Positions 42,110 to 51,426 of a stretch of DNA of 64,000 bases are shown piece by piece. The DNA lies in the NCBI GenBank assembly GCA_038228695.1, contig JBBRPA010000005.1, positions 1-64,000 of the forward strand, written 5' to 3'. The translations under genes and the position numbers were made by a program. The stretch comes from DASVRZ01 sp038228695. Its GTDB lineage: Bacteria; Verrucomicrobiota; Verrucomicrobiia; Chthoniobacterales; DASVRZ01. Numbering within the stretch: the stretch's first letter is position 1; each line of letters starts with the position of its first letter. The notes beneath the pieces are model-generated. The model saw nothing but the letters and a program-made list of their open reading frames with translations. It was not told the DNA's origin and made no database searches.

Positions 42110-42354
42110 AAGCCAAAGCTGGAATCGGGCTTTTTAATGCCGGTTGATCACCCAAAAACGTCGCGGGCGGCTTACTCTGTTCCAGCAGGGGGTGCGCGAC
42201 AGGCAAGAGGAGTCCGCCATCCATCTGAGCAACCCGAGTAAGGAACGTGGGTTGGCCGCAACAGTGAAATGAGGACTCGGATTAGGAAGGGGTATGACAG
42301 GACTAGATTGTTCCAGCTTGTTGTCTCTGGCTGAAGCAGGTAAAAATTTCCTCC

Positions 42355-42843
42355 ATGCCCACGTTTGACGTAGTCTCGGAAGTCGATAAACAGGAAATCC
42401 TCAACGCGCTCGATCAGGCGCGGAAGGAATTGGCGACGCGGTTTGATTACAAGGGGGGCACGGCGAAGATTGAGTTTACGAAGGAAAATGTGATCGAGCT
42501 TTCGGCCGAGGACGGGTCGAAACTGAAAGGGCTGCACGACATCGTTGTCGGCAAACTCGCGAAACGAAACGTCGATCTACGGAATATCGACCGGCAGGAC
42601 CCGGAGATTTCGCCGCTCGGTCATGCCAAGCAAAATCTGGTGGTCAAACAAGGGCTCGACGGTGACAAAGCGAAGGAAATCTCCAAAGCGATCAAGGCGC
42701 ATCAGCCAAAAGTCCAGAGCACACTGCAAGACCGGCAAATCCGGGTTACCGGAAAAAACCGCGACGATCTGCAAGGCGTGATCGCATTTTTGCGAAGTCA
42801 GGATTTTGATGTATCGCTCGCCTTCAAAAACTTCCGCGATTAG
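42355..42843 (+). CDS. yajQ: YajQ family nucleotide-binding protein
   Basis: 162 residues. The N-terminal MPTFDVVSEVDKQEILNALD and the blocks ATRFDYKGGTAKIEF and GHAKQNLVVKQGLDGDKAKE are diagnostic of the YajQ (UPF0234) family, two ferredoxin-like domains. Members bind c-di-GMP in some bacteria and are linked to virulence or RNA binding in others; its role here is not predictable. No operon partner; a faint relative of the intergenic palindrome lies upstream. Confidence 0.92.
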   Translation: MPTFDVVSEVDKQEILNALDQARKELATRFDYKGGTAKIEFTKENVIELSAEDGSKLKGLHDIVVGKLAKRNVDLRNIDRQDPEISPLGHAKQNLVVKQGLDGDKAKEISKAIKAHQPKVQSTLQDRQIRVTGKNRDDLQGVIAFLRSQDFDVSLAFKNFRD

Positions 42844-42948
42844 TTGGGCGAGACCGATTTCGGGATTGGCAAAGATCCATTTCATTTGCCGCTTGCGTTG
42901 ACGTGAAATACCCAGTTTTGTAACTTCTCAGCGAAACCTTTCCCCCTT

Positions 42949-44652
42949 GTGTTAAAAGACGACGATTACGTAGTTCAAATTTTGCAGGACGTAGGTCTTG
43001 TCACGCGGAATCAGTTGCAAACAGCGCGTGATGCGGTTTCCAACGGCGGCAGCATGATCGAGTATCTCGTCGATCAAAAAATCGTCTCCGAGGAAGACAT
43101 CACCCGCACGCTCGCGGCGCAGTCGAGCATGGAGTTTTACGACCTCACGCAAAAACCGATCGATCCCGAAGTCATCGCGGAAATTCCTGCGGCGATCGCA
43201 CGTCGTTACCGCGTCATCCCGGTGGCTAAGAACGACCAAATGCTGGTCGTAGCGACCGGCAACCCGCTCGATTTCGAGACCTTCGATGCGTTGCTGCACC
43301 TGCTTCACCGCGAGATCGAGTTTGTCTGCTCGACCGAAGGGCAGATTAAAAACGCGCTCATCCAGTATTACGGCACTGCCGATGATGCCAACGCTAGCAT
43401 GACAGACAAACTCGGCATCGATATCGAGTCCGGCGACGATGTCACTTCCATGGGAGAAGCGGCGGAGGGCGACTCGGGCGATGCGCCGATTATCAAAATG
43501 GTCACCATGTTGATCGTTGAGGCCTACAAAAACCGAGCGAGCGACATTCATCTCGAACCGTTAGAGCGTAGCTTTCGGGTCCGCTTCCGGGTGGACGGTC
43601 AGCTCATTGAAATGCAGAGCCCGCCAAAGAAATTGCAGTCCGCCATCATTAGCCGTCTGAAAATCATGACCAGCTCGATGAGCATCGCCGAAAAGCGTCT
43701 GCCGCAGGACGGTCGCATCCAGGTGAAAATGGGCAAGAACCAGATCGATTTGCGCGTTTCCACGGTGCCGACCAGCCATGGCGAGAGCATCGTGATGCGT
43801 ATTCTCGACAAATCGAGCTTGACGCTCGGTCTGCCGGAACTCGGTTTCCTAACCGATGACCAAGAGACGATGGAAACGCTTATCGCTTTGCCCGACGGCA
43901 TCGTTCTCGTCACCGGCCCGACCGGTTCTGGAAAAACCACTACGCTTTACGGCTGCCTGAATTACATCAACCGCCCCGATCGAAAAATCATTACCGTCGA
44001 AGACCCCGTGGAATACCAACTCAATGGCATCAACCAGGTGCAGGTGAATGCGGATATCGGGATGACCTTTCCTGCCGCTTTGCGCTCGATGCTTCGCCAG
44101 GCGCCTAACATCATCATGATCGGTGAGATTCGAGATTTGGAAACAGCTAGCATCGCGATCAACGCTTCGCTCACCGGGCATCTTGTTTTCAGCACGCTTC
44201 ACACCAACGACGCCCCGAGTGCCGTCGCGCGCCTCGTCGATATCGGAGTGAAACCCTTCCTCGTGGCCAGTTCCATTCGTGCCGTGCTCGCGCAACGTCT
44301 CGTCCGCAAACTCTGCCCTGCTTGCAAGACCTATCATACGCTCACGGATGCCGATTTCCGAGCTCTCCGTCTCGATCCGCGTCAAGTCACCGAGTCCTCC
44401 GTGATGTCCCCTGTCGGATGCAATGAATGCCGCCGACGCGGATACCGCGGCCGGATGGGTATTTTTGAAATTTTCAAAATCGACGACGAGGTCCGACGCA
44501 TGGTTAACGAACGCAGTTCGACCATCCAGTTGCGGAAACGGGCCCGTGAACTCGGCATGCGCACCTTACGCGAGGACGGTGTTCGCAAAGTGCTCGCCGG
44601 GCTCACGTCGGTCGATGAGGTGGTCACCACCACGATGTCCGACGCGGACTAA
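42949..44652 (+). CDS. pilB: Type IV pilus/type II secretion assembly ATPase (PilB/GspE type)
   Basis: 567 residues from GTG 42949. The N-terminal GspE/MshE-type domain is residues ~1-150. The ATPase domain has VTGPTGSGKTTTLYGCLNYI (Walker A), IGEIRDLETASIAI (Walker B) and HLVFSTLHTNDAPSAVARL (His box). Zinc-type cysteines are in RKLCPACKTYH and GCNECRRRGYRG, a tetracysteine feature of PilB/GspE. It powers pilin extension at the inner membrane. First gene in the pilus cluster, 18 bases before pilT. A paralogue is at 45932. Confidence 0.92.
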   Translation: MLKDDDYVVQILQDVGLVTRNQLQTARDAVSNGGSMIEYLVDQKIVSEEDITRTLAAQSSMEFYDLTQKPIDPEVIAEIPAAIARRYRVIPVAKNDQMLVVATGNPLDFETFDALLHLLHREIEFVCSTEGQIKNALIQYYGTADDANASMTDKLGIDIESGDDVTSMGEAAEGDSGDAPIIKMVTMLIVEAYKNRASDIHLEPLERSFRVRFRVDGQLIEMQSPPKKLQSAIISRLKIMTSSMSIAEKRLPQDGRIQVKMGKNQIDLRVSTVPTSHGESIVMRILDKSSLTLGLPELGFLTDDQETMETLIALPDGIVLVTGPTGSGKTTTLYGCLNYINRPDRKIITVEDPVEYQLNGINQVQVNADIGMTFPAALRSMLRQAPNIIMIGEIRDLETASIAINASLTGHLVFSTLHTNDAPSAVARLVDIGVKPFLVASSIRAVLAQRLVRKLCPACKTYHTLTDADFRALRLDPRQVTESSVMSPVGCNECRRRGYRGRMGIFEIFKIDDEVRRMVNERSSTIQLRKRARELGMRTLREDGVRKVLAGLTSVDEVVTTTMSDAD

Positions 44653-44670
44653 CTATTGGTTCTGCGGCCT

Positions 44671-45750
44671 ATGTTTCCCGTCGTCATCGAAGAGTTGCTT
44701 CGGATGGTCTGCGAGCGGGGCGGCTCGGACTTGCACATTGCAGTCGGTGCGCCACCGGTGCTGCGAATCAACGGGGAATTGGTCCGGCTCAATCTTCCGC
44801 TGGTTACCGCAGAGGACGCTAGTCGGTTTGCCGCCGATCTCGTCAACGGCGACCAAGCGACACAGCTTAACGAGCATTCCACAGTCGATTTCGCCTATGC
44901 GCTGGAATCGGGTGACCGTTTTCGATGCAGCGTTTTTCGTCAGAAAAGCGTCATCGGCTTAGTCGCCCGGCTCATTCCCGGCGCGATTCGTAGTCTCGAC
45001 GAAATCGGACTCCCGGAAAGTGTTAGGAAACTAGTCGATCTTCCGCGCGGTCTAGTGCTCGTCACCGGTCCGACGGGCTCGGGAAAAACGACTACGTTGG
45101 CGTCTTTGATCGACGTCATCAACCGCACGAAAGCTTGCCACATCGTCACCATCGAGGACCCGATCGAATACTACCATTCCCACCAGCGGGCAGTGGTCAA
45201 TCAGCGCGAGATCGGCGTGGACGTGCCCAGTTTTGCGGAGGCCTTGCGTCGGGCTTTGCGACAAGATCCAGATGTCATTCTCGTCGGCGAAATGCGTGAC
45301 CTCGAGACGATCGAAGCTGCCATCACCGCTGCGGAAACCGGCCATCTGGTTTTTTCCACGGTCCACACCACAGGCGCGGCTCGGACGGTTGACCGCCTAA
45401 TCGACGCGTTTCCCCCGGAACAGCAGGAGCAGATTAGGGTGCAACTTTCCATCAACTTGCGGGCCGTCGTCTCCCAGATATTGCTTCCGAAGAAGGACGG
45501 CTCCGGGCGCGTCGCCGCCTTCGAGGTAATGGTCAACACACCGTCCATCGGAGCTTTCATTCGAGAGGGGAAAACCTTCCGGATCACCAATGATCTGCAA
45601 ACGGGCGCGCGCCTCGGCATGAACACCCTCGACGCTCACCTCGCGCAGCTTTATCTCGACGGGGTGATTAGTCAGGACGAGATGCAGAGCAAGGCGCAGG
45701 ATATCAGTGGCTTGAACCAGATTTTACAGGGCCGGACTTCTAAATCCTGA
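44671..45750 (+). CDS. pilT: Pilus retraction ATPase PilT
   Basis: 359 residues (ATG 44671; an in-frame TTG at 44656 is rejected). PilT hexamers depolymerise pili for retraction and twitching. Motifs: LRMVCERGGSDLHIAVGAPP at the N-terminus, VTGPTGSGKTTTLASLIDVI (Walker A), VGEMRDLETIEAAI (Walker B), HLVFSTVHTTGAARTVDRLI (His box) and the family's late motif IGAFIREGKTF. There is no tetracysteine site, as expected for PilT versus PilB. Confidence 0.95.
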   Translation: MFPVVIEELLRMVCERGGSDLHIAVGAPPVLRINGELVRLNLPLVTAEDASRFAADLVNGDQATQLNEHSTVDFAYALESGDRFRCSVFRQKSVIGLVARLIPGAIRSLDEIGLPESVRKLVDLPRGLVLVTGPTGSGKTTTLASLIDVINRTKACHIVTIEDPIEYYHSHQRAVVNQREIGVDVPSFAEALRRALRQDPDVILVGEMRDLETIEAAITAAETGHLVFSTVHTTGAARTVDRLIDAFPPEQQEQIRVQLSINLRAVVSQILLPKKDGSGRVAAFEVMVNTPSIGAFIREGKTFRITNDLQTGARLGMNTLDAHLAQLYLDGVISQDEMQSKAQDISGLNQILQGRTSKS

Positions 45751-45931
45751 TTTTGGGCCGCTCCTATTTCGCTTGCGGAGGCCGTGCTCGCAGTTTTTAC
45801 CCAACCGAAAACGCTTCGGAGAGTTGTCTTCACGGGGTTGAGCGTGATTTTTTTTCATTAATGCTTTTCCCTGCTGGTAAATTCCTCATTCTTCGCCAAG
45901 AGTCTTTCTACTCCCTCGATTCCAGAACTAT

Positions 45932-47614
45932 ATGAACTCAAAATTGGTCACCGACATGTTTGTCGACAACGGCACGATGACTCGTCCTCAGGCCGAGGAC
46001 ATCATCCAAGAGGGGGTTCACAGCGGGAAACCGATTGAGCAGTTGCTAGTCAACTTCGGTTATTTTCCAACCTCAGCCGAACTTTTCAGCAAGATCGCCG
46101 AAAGTTTGGGCGCGGAATATTATGATCTTTCCGAGATTGTCATTCCCCCGGAAACGCTTCGTCTGATCCCGGCCGGACTGGCTCGGTTGCACGGAGCCCT
46201 GCCGTTGGGCGAGCAGGATGGAGCGATTCTCGTTGCCCTTTCCGATCCGATGAACGGCGAGACGATCGAGGAAATTCGTTTTGCCGCCAGCCGCGATGTT
46301 CGGCTCGTGGTTTCCGATCCGGAGCGAATCGACGCTCTTATTCTTTCCAGTTATGGGAGCGATTCTGCGTCGATGAGTGACATCATGGCGTCGTTCGGGG
46401 GCGAGGATCTCGAACTGCTGGAGAATGCCGCCGGGGGTGGAGGCGAGGCCGAAGCCAACGCGACCCCCATCATCAAATTCGTCGACCTGATTCTCTATCA
46501 AGCGATCCAAGACCGCGCGAGCGACATCCACTTCGAGCCTTTTGAATACGAATTTAAGATTCGTTATCGCGTGGACGGCGCGCTCTACGAAATGGCCCCG
46601 CCGCCACGGCACTTGGCGCTGCCGGTCATTTCGCGCATCAAAGTGCTCGCCAATCTGAACATTGCCGAAAAACGACTTCCGCAAGACGGCCGCATCCAAA
46701 AGACCATCGCCGGCCGCTCCGTGGACATGCGTGTTTCGACTCTGCCAACGCAGTTTGGCGAGAGCGTTGTGCTGCGTGTCCTCGACCGGTCGTCGGTCAA
46801 TCTTGATCTTGAGACTCTCGGCATGCCCGAGGCGCTCTACCAATACATCCTGAAAACGATCGAAAAACCGAACGGCATTTTCATCGTTACCGGTCCCACT
46901 GGTTCGGGAAAAACGACCACGCTTTATTCCTGTCTGCGCAAGATCAACACGATCGATTCCAAATTGCTCACGGCCGAAGATCCGGTCGAATACGACATGG
47001 AAGGGATCATCCAGGTGCCCATTAACGAAGCGATCGGCCTGAATTTCGGGCGCGTGCTTCGGGCGTTTTTACGTCAGGACCCGGACCGCATCATGGTCGG
47101 CGAAACGCGTGACCTTGAGACGGCGCAAATCTCCATCCAAGCCTCTCTGACCGGGCACTTGGTCCTAACGACCCTCCACACCAACGACGCTCCGGGCGCC
47201 GTGGCTCGCTTGATCGATATGGGTGTGGAGCCGTTTTTGATTTCCGCTGCGCTCGAAGGTGTGCTCGCCCAGCGATTGATCCGGAAAATCTGTCCCCAGT
47301 GCCGGACGCCCTACGATCCGAGCGAGGCGTTGCTCGCACAACTCGGCCTCTCTCCACACGACATCGGCGACAAAAATTTCTTTTACGGCAAGGGCTGCGA
47401 TTTCTGTAATCACACCGGCTACAAAGGGCGGAAGGGCATTTATGAATTGCTCGACGTCACCGACCCGATCCGCGAAATGATCAATCAACGTGCTCCCTCG
47501 CTCGTTCTGCGTCAAAAAGCGATCGAGCTCGGAATGGTAACCCTGCGCGAGGACGGTTTGCGGAGCATTTACGATGGTGAAACCACCATTGAGGAAGTCG
47601 TGAAATACACCTAA
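45932..47614 (+). CDS. Second GspE/PilB-type secretion ATPase
   Basis: 560 residues, a paralogue of the 42949 gene (shared block order, differing in sequence throughout). Walker A VTGPTGSGKTTTLYSCLRKI, Walker B VGETRDLETAQI (Thr replaces the usual Ile before Arg), His box LTTLHTNDAPGAVARL, cysteine sites ICPQCRTPYDPS and GCDFCNHTGYKGR. It stands ahead of gspF and gspG and so probably drives that pseudopilus, while the first PilB acts with PilT. A gap of ~180 bases separates it from pilT and may carry its own promoter. Confidence 0.92.
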   Translation: MNSKLVTDMFVDNGTMTRPQAEDIIQEGVHSGKPIEQLLVNFGYFPTSAELFSKIAESLGAEYYDLSEIVIPPETLRLIPAGLARLHGALPLGEQDGAILVALSDPMNGETIEEIRFAASRDVRLVVSDPERIDALILSSYGSDSASMSDIMASFGGEDLELLENAAGGGGEAEANATPIIKFVDLILYQAIQDRASDIHFEPFEYEFKIRYRVDGALYEMAPPPRHLALPVISRIKVLANLNIAEKRLPQDGRIQKTIAGRSVDMRVSTLPTQFGESVVLRVLDRSSVNLDLETLGMPEALYQYILKTIEKPNGIFIVTGPTGSGKTTTLYSCLRKINTIDSKLLTAEDPVEYDMEGIIQVPINEAIGLNFGRVLRAFLRQDPDRIMVGETRDLETAQISIQASLTGHLVLTTLHTNDAPGAVARLIDMGVEPFLISAALEGVLAQRLIRKICPQCRTPYDPSEALLAQLGLSPHDIGDKNFFYGKGCDFCNHTGYKGRKGIYELLDVTDPIREMINQRAPSLVLRQKAIELGMVTLREDGLRSIYDGETTIEEVVKYT

Positions 47615-47691
47615 AGAAACCCAGTTTTAACCATCGACAATTCCCCGGGAGAAAGTTATCTTTTTTTCGTCAGTTAAAAAACACCCCAGAT

Positions 47692-48972
47692 ATGGCCCGA
47701 TTTAATTATGTTGCCCTCGATGCTCGAGGTCAGGAAAACACTGGCGTAATTGACGCCTCCGATTCAAACGACGCGGTTGCCCAACTCAGGCAATCCGGAT
47801 ATTTCCCAACGAGCGTTCAGGAGGCTGGCGCAGGCGCGTCTCCGGCTAAGGCAGCCAAAAAAACGGCGGCGAAAATGGGGAAATCCTCGGAGTCGAAAGT
47901 AGGCAAGCCGCTTTTCAAAAAAAGCACCATCAAGCCAAAGATCTTGATGATTTTCACCCGACAGCTTGCCACGTTGATCGATGCGGGGCTTCCGCTTTTG
48001 CGCGGCCTGACCGTGCTCGCCAAGCAGGAGCGCGATCCAGTGCTCAAATCGACCATCACGCAATTAGCCGATACCGTCCAAGGCGGCAGCACGTTCTCCG
48101 AAAGTCTTGCTGGGCACCCGAAAATTTTTAACAAGCTTTACGTCAACATGGTTAAAGCGGGCGAACTGGGCGGTGTGCTCGAATTGGTTCTGATCCGTCT
48201 GGCTGAGTTTCAGGAAAAAGCCCAGAAGATCAAAAACAAGGTTGTTGCGGCCATGTTTTACCCGATCATCGTGCTCTTCATTGCGGTGGCGATCATGGGC
48301 TTCCTGCTCGTTTTCATCGTTCCTAAGTTCGAGCAGATTTTCAAAGACATGCTCAACGGCAAACCGCTCCCTGGTCTGACCGTTTTTGTCATCAATTGCA
48401 GCAACCTGCTCAAGGACCATATCCTCATCATCATTCCTGTTGTGGTCGTCCTCGCAGTTGCCTACAATATGTTTTCGGCCACGCCTGCCGGTAAGGCCAT
48501 TATGGATCGCATCAAGTTGAAGATGCCTCTTTTTGGAGATTTGATCCGCAAAACCGCCATTTCACGATTTACCCGCACGCTCGGAACTCTCGTGACCAGC
48601 GGTGTTCCTATTCTTCAAGCACTAAATATCACTCGGGAAACGGCCGGTAACCAAGTCATCGCCGATGCCATCACGAGGGTTCACGATTCGGTTAAAGAGG
48701 GTGAGTCCATCGTGCAACCGCTTGAAGCTAGCGGCGTGTTCCCACCCATGGTTATCAGCATGATCGACGTTGGCGAGGAAACGGGTCAATTGCCGGAGAT
48801 GCTTCTGAAAATCGCCGAGGTTTACGATGATGAAGTCGATAATGCGGTCACCGGTCTGACTTCGTTGCTTGAGCCGATTATGATCGTCTTTCTGGCCGTC
48901 GTGGTTGGAACTATCGTCATCGCTTTGTTCCTACCGCTGATCTCCATCATCAGCACGATGCAGGCAGGCTAG
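47692..48972 (+). CDS. gspF: Inner-membrane platform protein, PilC/GspF family
   Basis: 426 residues. The N-terminus (YVALDARGQENTGVIDASDS) is typical of the family's first domain. It has two T2SSF domains: FTRQLATLIDAGLPLLRGLT with a transmembrane hairpin, and RFTRTLGTLVTSGVPILQAL with a second, ending in a final helix (IMIVFLAVVVGTIVIALFLP). It forms the rotor/platform that couples the ATPase to pilin extraction from the membrane. 10 bases separate it from gspG. Confidence 0.95.
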   Translation: MARFNYVALDARGQENTGVIDASDSNDAVAQLRQSGYFPTSVQEAGAGASPAKAAKKTAAKMGKSSESKVGKPLFKKSTIKPKILMIFTRQLATLIDAGLPLLRGLTVLAKQERDPVLKSTITQLADTVQGGSTFSESLAGHPKIFNKLYVNMVKAGELGGVLELVLIRLAEFQEKAQKIKNKVVAAMFYPIIVLFIAVAIMGFLLVFIVPKFEQIFKDMLNGKPLPGLTVFVINCSNLLKDHILIIIPVVVVLAVAYNMFSATPAGKAIMDRIKLKMPLFGDLIRKTAISRFTRTLGTLVTSGVPILQALNITRETAGNQVIADAITRVHDSVKEGESIVQPLEASGVFPPMVISMIDVGEETGQLPEMLLKIAEVYDDEVDNAVTGLTSLLEPIMIVFLAVVVGTIVIALFLPLISIISTMQAG

Positions 48973-48981
48973 AACTTGGCA

Positions 48982-49581
48982 ATGAAAGTTCATCTCCGCA
49001 AACGGCGTCCGGCTAAAGGCTTCACGCTTGTCGAGTTATTGACGGTGATGACAATCATCGGTATTCTCGCCGCGCTCGTCCTTGGCACGTTCAAGTTCGT
49101 GCAAGAGAAAGCCGCCCGCAGTCGGGCTGAGGCCGAGATCAAGGCCATGGAAGCCGCCTTGGAAAGTTACAAGGCAGATAACGGGACGTATCCACGCGGC
49201 ACCGGTCCGGATGCTTTGAACCCTGCCTCCTCGGGGAATCCAACTGCCTATCTGACATCCTCGAAAGCACTCTATCAGGCATTATCTGGCGATGGAACCG
49301 ACCAACTAGTCACCACCGGAGGCGTTGCTTCCGACGGAAAAGTGGACACCGGAGGCAAGCAATACATGGAGTTCAAGCCGAACCAACTCATCACCACAAG
49401 CGGCTATTACGTGATTGACCCATGGGGATCTTCCTACGGTTATTCGACTCTCTACCAAAAGGACGTTGAAAGCGGATCGACTGCCCCGAGGGGCAACAAC
49501 CCGACCTTCGATCTCTGGTCCACTGGCGGCAAAACCGGCACCACCACCGATGATTTCGCCAAATGGCTGAAAAACTGGTAG
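48982..49581 (+). CDS. gspG: Type II pseudopilin, GspG type
   Basis: 199 residues from ATG 48982. Prepilin cleavage site KGFTLVELLTVMTIIGIL: cut after Gly, with Phe1 and Glu5 of the mature protein for assembly. The helical stalk is followed by a C-terminal Ca-type globular domain (YVIDPWGSSYGYSTLY). A longer than usual insert (~80-140) is rich in Gly, Thr and Ser. It is the major pseudopilin of the gspE-gspF-gspG set; the prepilin peptidase and secretin are not in the window. Confidence 0.92.
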   Translation: MKVHLRKRRPAKGFTLVELLTVMTIIGILAALVLGTFKFVQEKAARSRAEAEIKAMEAALESYKADNGTYPRGTGPDALNPASSGNPTAYLTSSKALYQALSGDGTDQLVTTGGVASDGKVDTGGKQYMEFKPNQLITTSGYYVIDPWGSSYGYSTLYQKDVESGSTAPRGNNPTFDLWSTGGKTGTTTDDFAKWLKNW

Positions 49582-49759
49582 TTTTTCGGGTATTCCTCTT
49601 CGAATTCGCAAAAACCCCTTGCTAAAGAGGTTAACTTCGTCTTTCTTTCCGACCCCAGCGCGAAAAAGAAAAATCGCACCGTTGGTCCCTGGGCCTCAAT
49701 CATTGGATTGTCGGCCATTTGCGCCAGGGGTAACCCGGTGAATAGAAAAAATACATACC

Positions 49760-50770
49760 ATGCCCGTTCGTTTAGGTCGTTTCGAAATGCCCAAATCCCT
49801 CACTAAAGATGAGGCGATTTCCACTGATACCTTTGCCAAGTTCATCGCCGAGCCTTTCGAGGCTGGTTATGGTCACACCATTGGCAACTCACTCCGCCGC
49901 GTTCTGCTTTCCTCACTCGAAGGCGCCGCCATTACCTCCGTTAAAATCAACGGAGCGCTCCATGAGTTCGGCACTCTTCCCGGCGTCGTCGAAGACGTCA
50001 CCGATATCGTCCTGAACCTGAAAAAGGTGAAATTTAGCGCCCACGATCACGAGGTGCGCAACCTAAACATCTCCGTCAATAAAGAAGGCGTGATCACCGC
50101 CGGAGACATCCAGTCCAGCAACCAGTGCGAAGTCCTCAACCCCGACCAAGTCATTTGCACGCTCGACAAAAAGCAAAAATTTGAAGCCGAACTCGAAGTC
50201 AAAGTCGGCCGCGGCTTCGCCACTGGCGACGAAAACAAGACGGTTGATCAAGCGATCGGCGTCATCGCTATTGACTCGATCTTCTCGCCGGTCACCCGCG
50301 TGAAGTATTCCGTTGAGGCCACCCGCGTCGGTCAACGCACCGATTACGACAAGCTCATTCTGGAAGTTTGGACGGATGGCCGCATCACCCCAGACGACGC
50401 TCTCCTGCAGGCTTCCGCAATTCTCCGTAAACACCTCGACGTCTTCGTGAACTACGACGAGGACGCAGTCGAATTCGACGAAACTCCCGAGGCTGTCAGC
50501 CAGGAAAACAGCCGCCTGAAGAAGCTCCTGAACATGAGCGTCAACGAGATCGAACTCTCCGTCCGCGCAGCTAACTGCCTGAACAACGCCAACATCACCA
50601 CGGTCGGCCAACTCGCGCAAAAAACCGAGGCGGAAATGCTCAAATACCGCAACTTCGGCAAAAAGTCGCTCAACGAGATCAAAGACAAACTCGTTCAACT
50701 CGGCCTTGGCCTCGGCGTCAAGTTCGAAGCCGGCCTCGTCGATCTGCCCGTCGAGACTCCCGCTGAATAA
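49760..50770 (+). CDS. rpoA: RNA polymerase alpha subunit
   Basis: 336 residues. The N-terminal dimerisation domain has AEPFEAGYGHTIGNSLRRVL and the C-terminal domain, which binds UP elements and activators, has LNMSVNEIELSVRAANCLNN and MLKYRNFGKKSLNEIKDKL. It is followed 18 bases later by rplQ, the usual end of the alpha operon. Upstream ribosomal genes (rpsK, rpsD) are not adjacent: a pseudopilin gene precedes it instead. Confidence 0.97.
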   Translation: MPVRLGRFEMPKSLTKDEAISTDTFAKFIAEPFEAGYGHTIGNSLRRVLLSSLEGAAITSVKINGALHEFGTLPGVVEDVTDIVLNLKKVKFSAHDHEVRNLNISVNKEGVITAGDIQSSNQCEVLNPDQVICTLDKKQKFEAELEVKVGRGFATGDENKTVDQAIGVIAIDSIFSPVTRVKYSVEATRVGQRTDYDKLILEVWTDGRITPDDALLQASAILRKHLDVFVNYDEDAVEFDETPEAVSQENSRLKKLLNMSVNEIELSVRAANCLNNANITTVGQLAQKTEAEMLKYRNFGKKSLNEIKDKLVQLGLGLGVKFEAGLVDLPVETPAE

Positions 50771-50788
50771 TTCTAATAAACATCTGCC

Positions 50789-51253
50789 ATGCGTCACCAA
50801 GTCAAAACCATCAAGCTCGGCCGTAAATTCGAGCATCGTAACGCGCTGTTGGCCAACCAGGTTTGCAGCCTGATCGAGCACAGCCGCATCAAGACCACCC
50901 TCGCCAAAGCCAAGGCCGTGCGCCCGCTCGCCGAGAAAATGGTCACCCTTGGAAAAAAGGGCTCGCTCCATGCCCGCCGCACCGCCCTCGCTGTGCTACG
51001 CCAGAGCGATATCGTGAAAAAATTGTTTGATGAAGTCGCTCCTCGCGCTGCGTCCCGCGCTGGTGGCTACACCCGTATCATCAAACTCGGCCAGCGCTCG
51101 AGTGATTCCGCGCCAGTTGCATTTCTCGAATGGGTCGATACTGCCGTCGTGGCCGAAGTCACTCCGGCGGTTGTGGAAACCGCTCCCAAAAAAGCGAAAG
51201 CCGCTCCGAAAAAAGCCAAGGCTGAAAAAACCGAAGCTCCCGCTGCGGAATAA
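50789..51253 (+). CDS. rplQ: 50S ribosomal protein L17
   Basis: 154 residues. MRHQVKTIKLGRKFEHRNAL and HSRIKTTLAKAKAVRPLAEK are the L17 signature; GGYTRIIKLGQRSSDSAPVA closes the conserved core. Unlike short L17s (~120 residues) there is a charged Ala/Lys/Pro tail (TAPKKAKAAPKKAKAEKTEA) that may bind rRNA or be disordered. Second gene of rpoA-rplQ; ends before a hairpin at 51275-51308. Confidence 0.97.
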   Translation: MRHQVKTIKLGRKFEHRNALLANQVCSLIEHSRIKTTLAKAKAVRPLAEKMVTLGKKGSLHARRTALAVLRQSDIVKKLFDEVAPRAASRAGGYTRIIKLGQRSSDSAPVAFLEWVDTAVVAEVTPAVVETAPKKAKAAPKKAKAEKTEAPAAE

Positions 51254-51274
51254 GGTCCCCAACCACTTACTTGC

Positions 51275-51308
51275 GAGCCTCCTGCGGGAAAATTCCTGCT
51301 GGAGGCTC
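51275..51308 (+). terminator. Hairpin downstream of rplQ
   Basis: GAGCCTCC (51275-51282) pairs with GGAGGCTC (51301-51308) across an 18-nt loop that can pair further. It is followed by TCTCGTTTTAA, a short T-rich stretch, so it is a moderate-quality intrinsic terminator for rpoA-rplQ. Confidence 0.7.
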
Positions 51309-51426
51309 TCTCGTTTTAAACGGGAAAAATTCCAAGTTTCGGACGTGATGTAAGCGAAACTTTTTCAATCCCTCCACCTTTTCCAATTGCCCGACCCGTC
51401 TCCAAGCAGTTTACTTTTTCCATCTT

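Noticed and set aside
45838..45870. TTGAGC...TAATGC as a sigma-70 promoter before the second GspE gene
   Set aside because: The match to both boxes is poor and the spacing ambiguous, so I do not list it as a feature.
46073..46843. A 256-codon minus-strand frame over the second GspE gene
   Set aside because: Compositional shadow of a well-supported ATPase gene.
50063..50971. A 302-codon minus-strand frame across rpoA and rplQ
   Set aside because: It is the antisense of rpoA/rplQ with no recognisable motif; both sense genes are certain.
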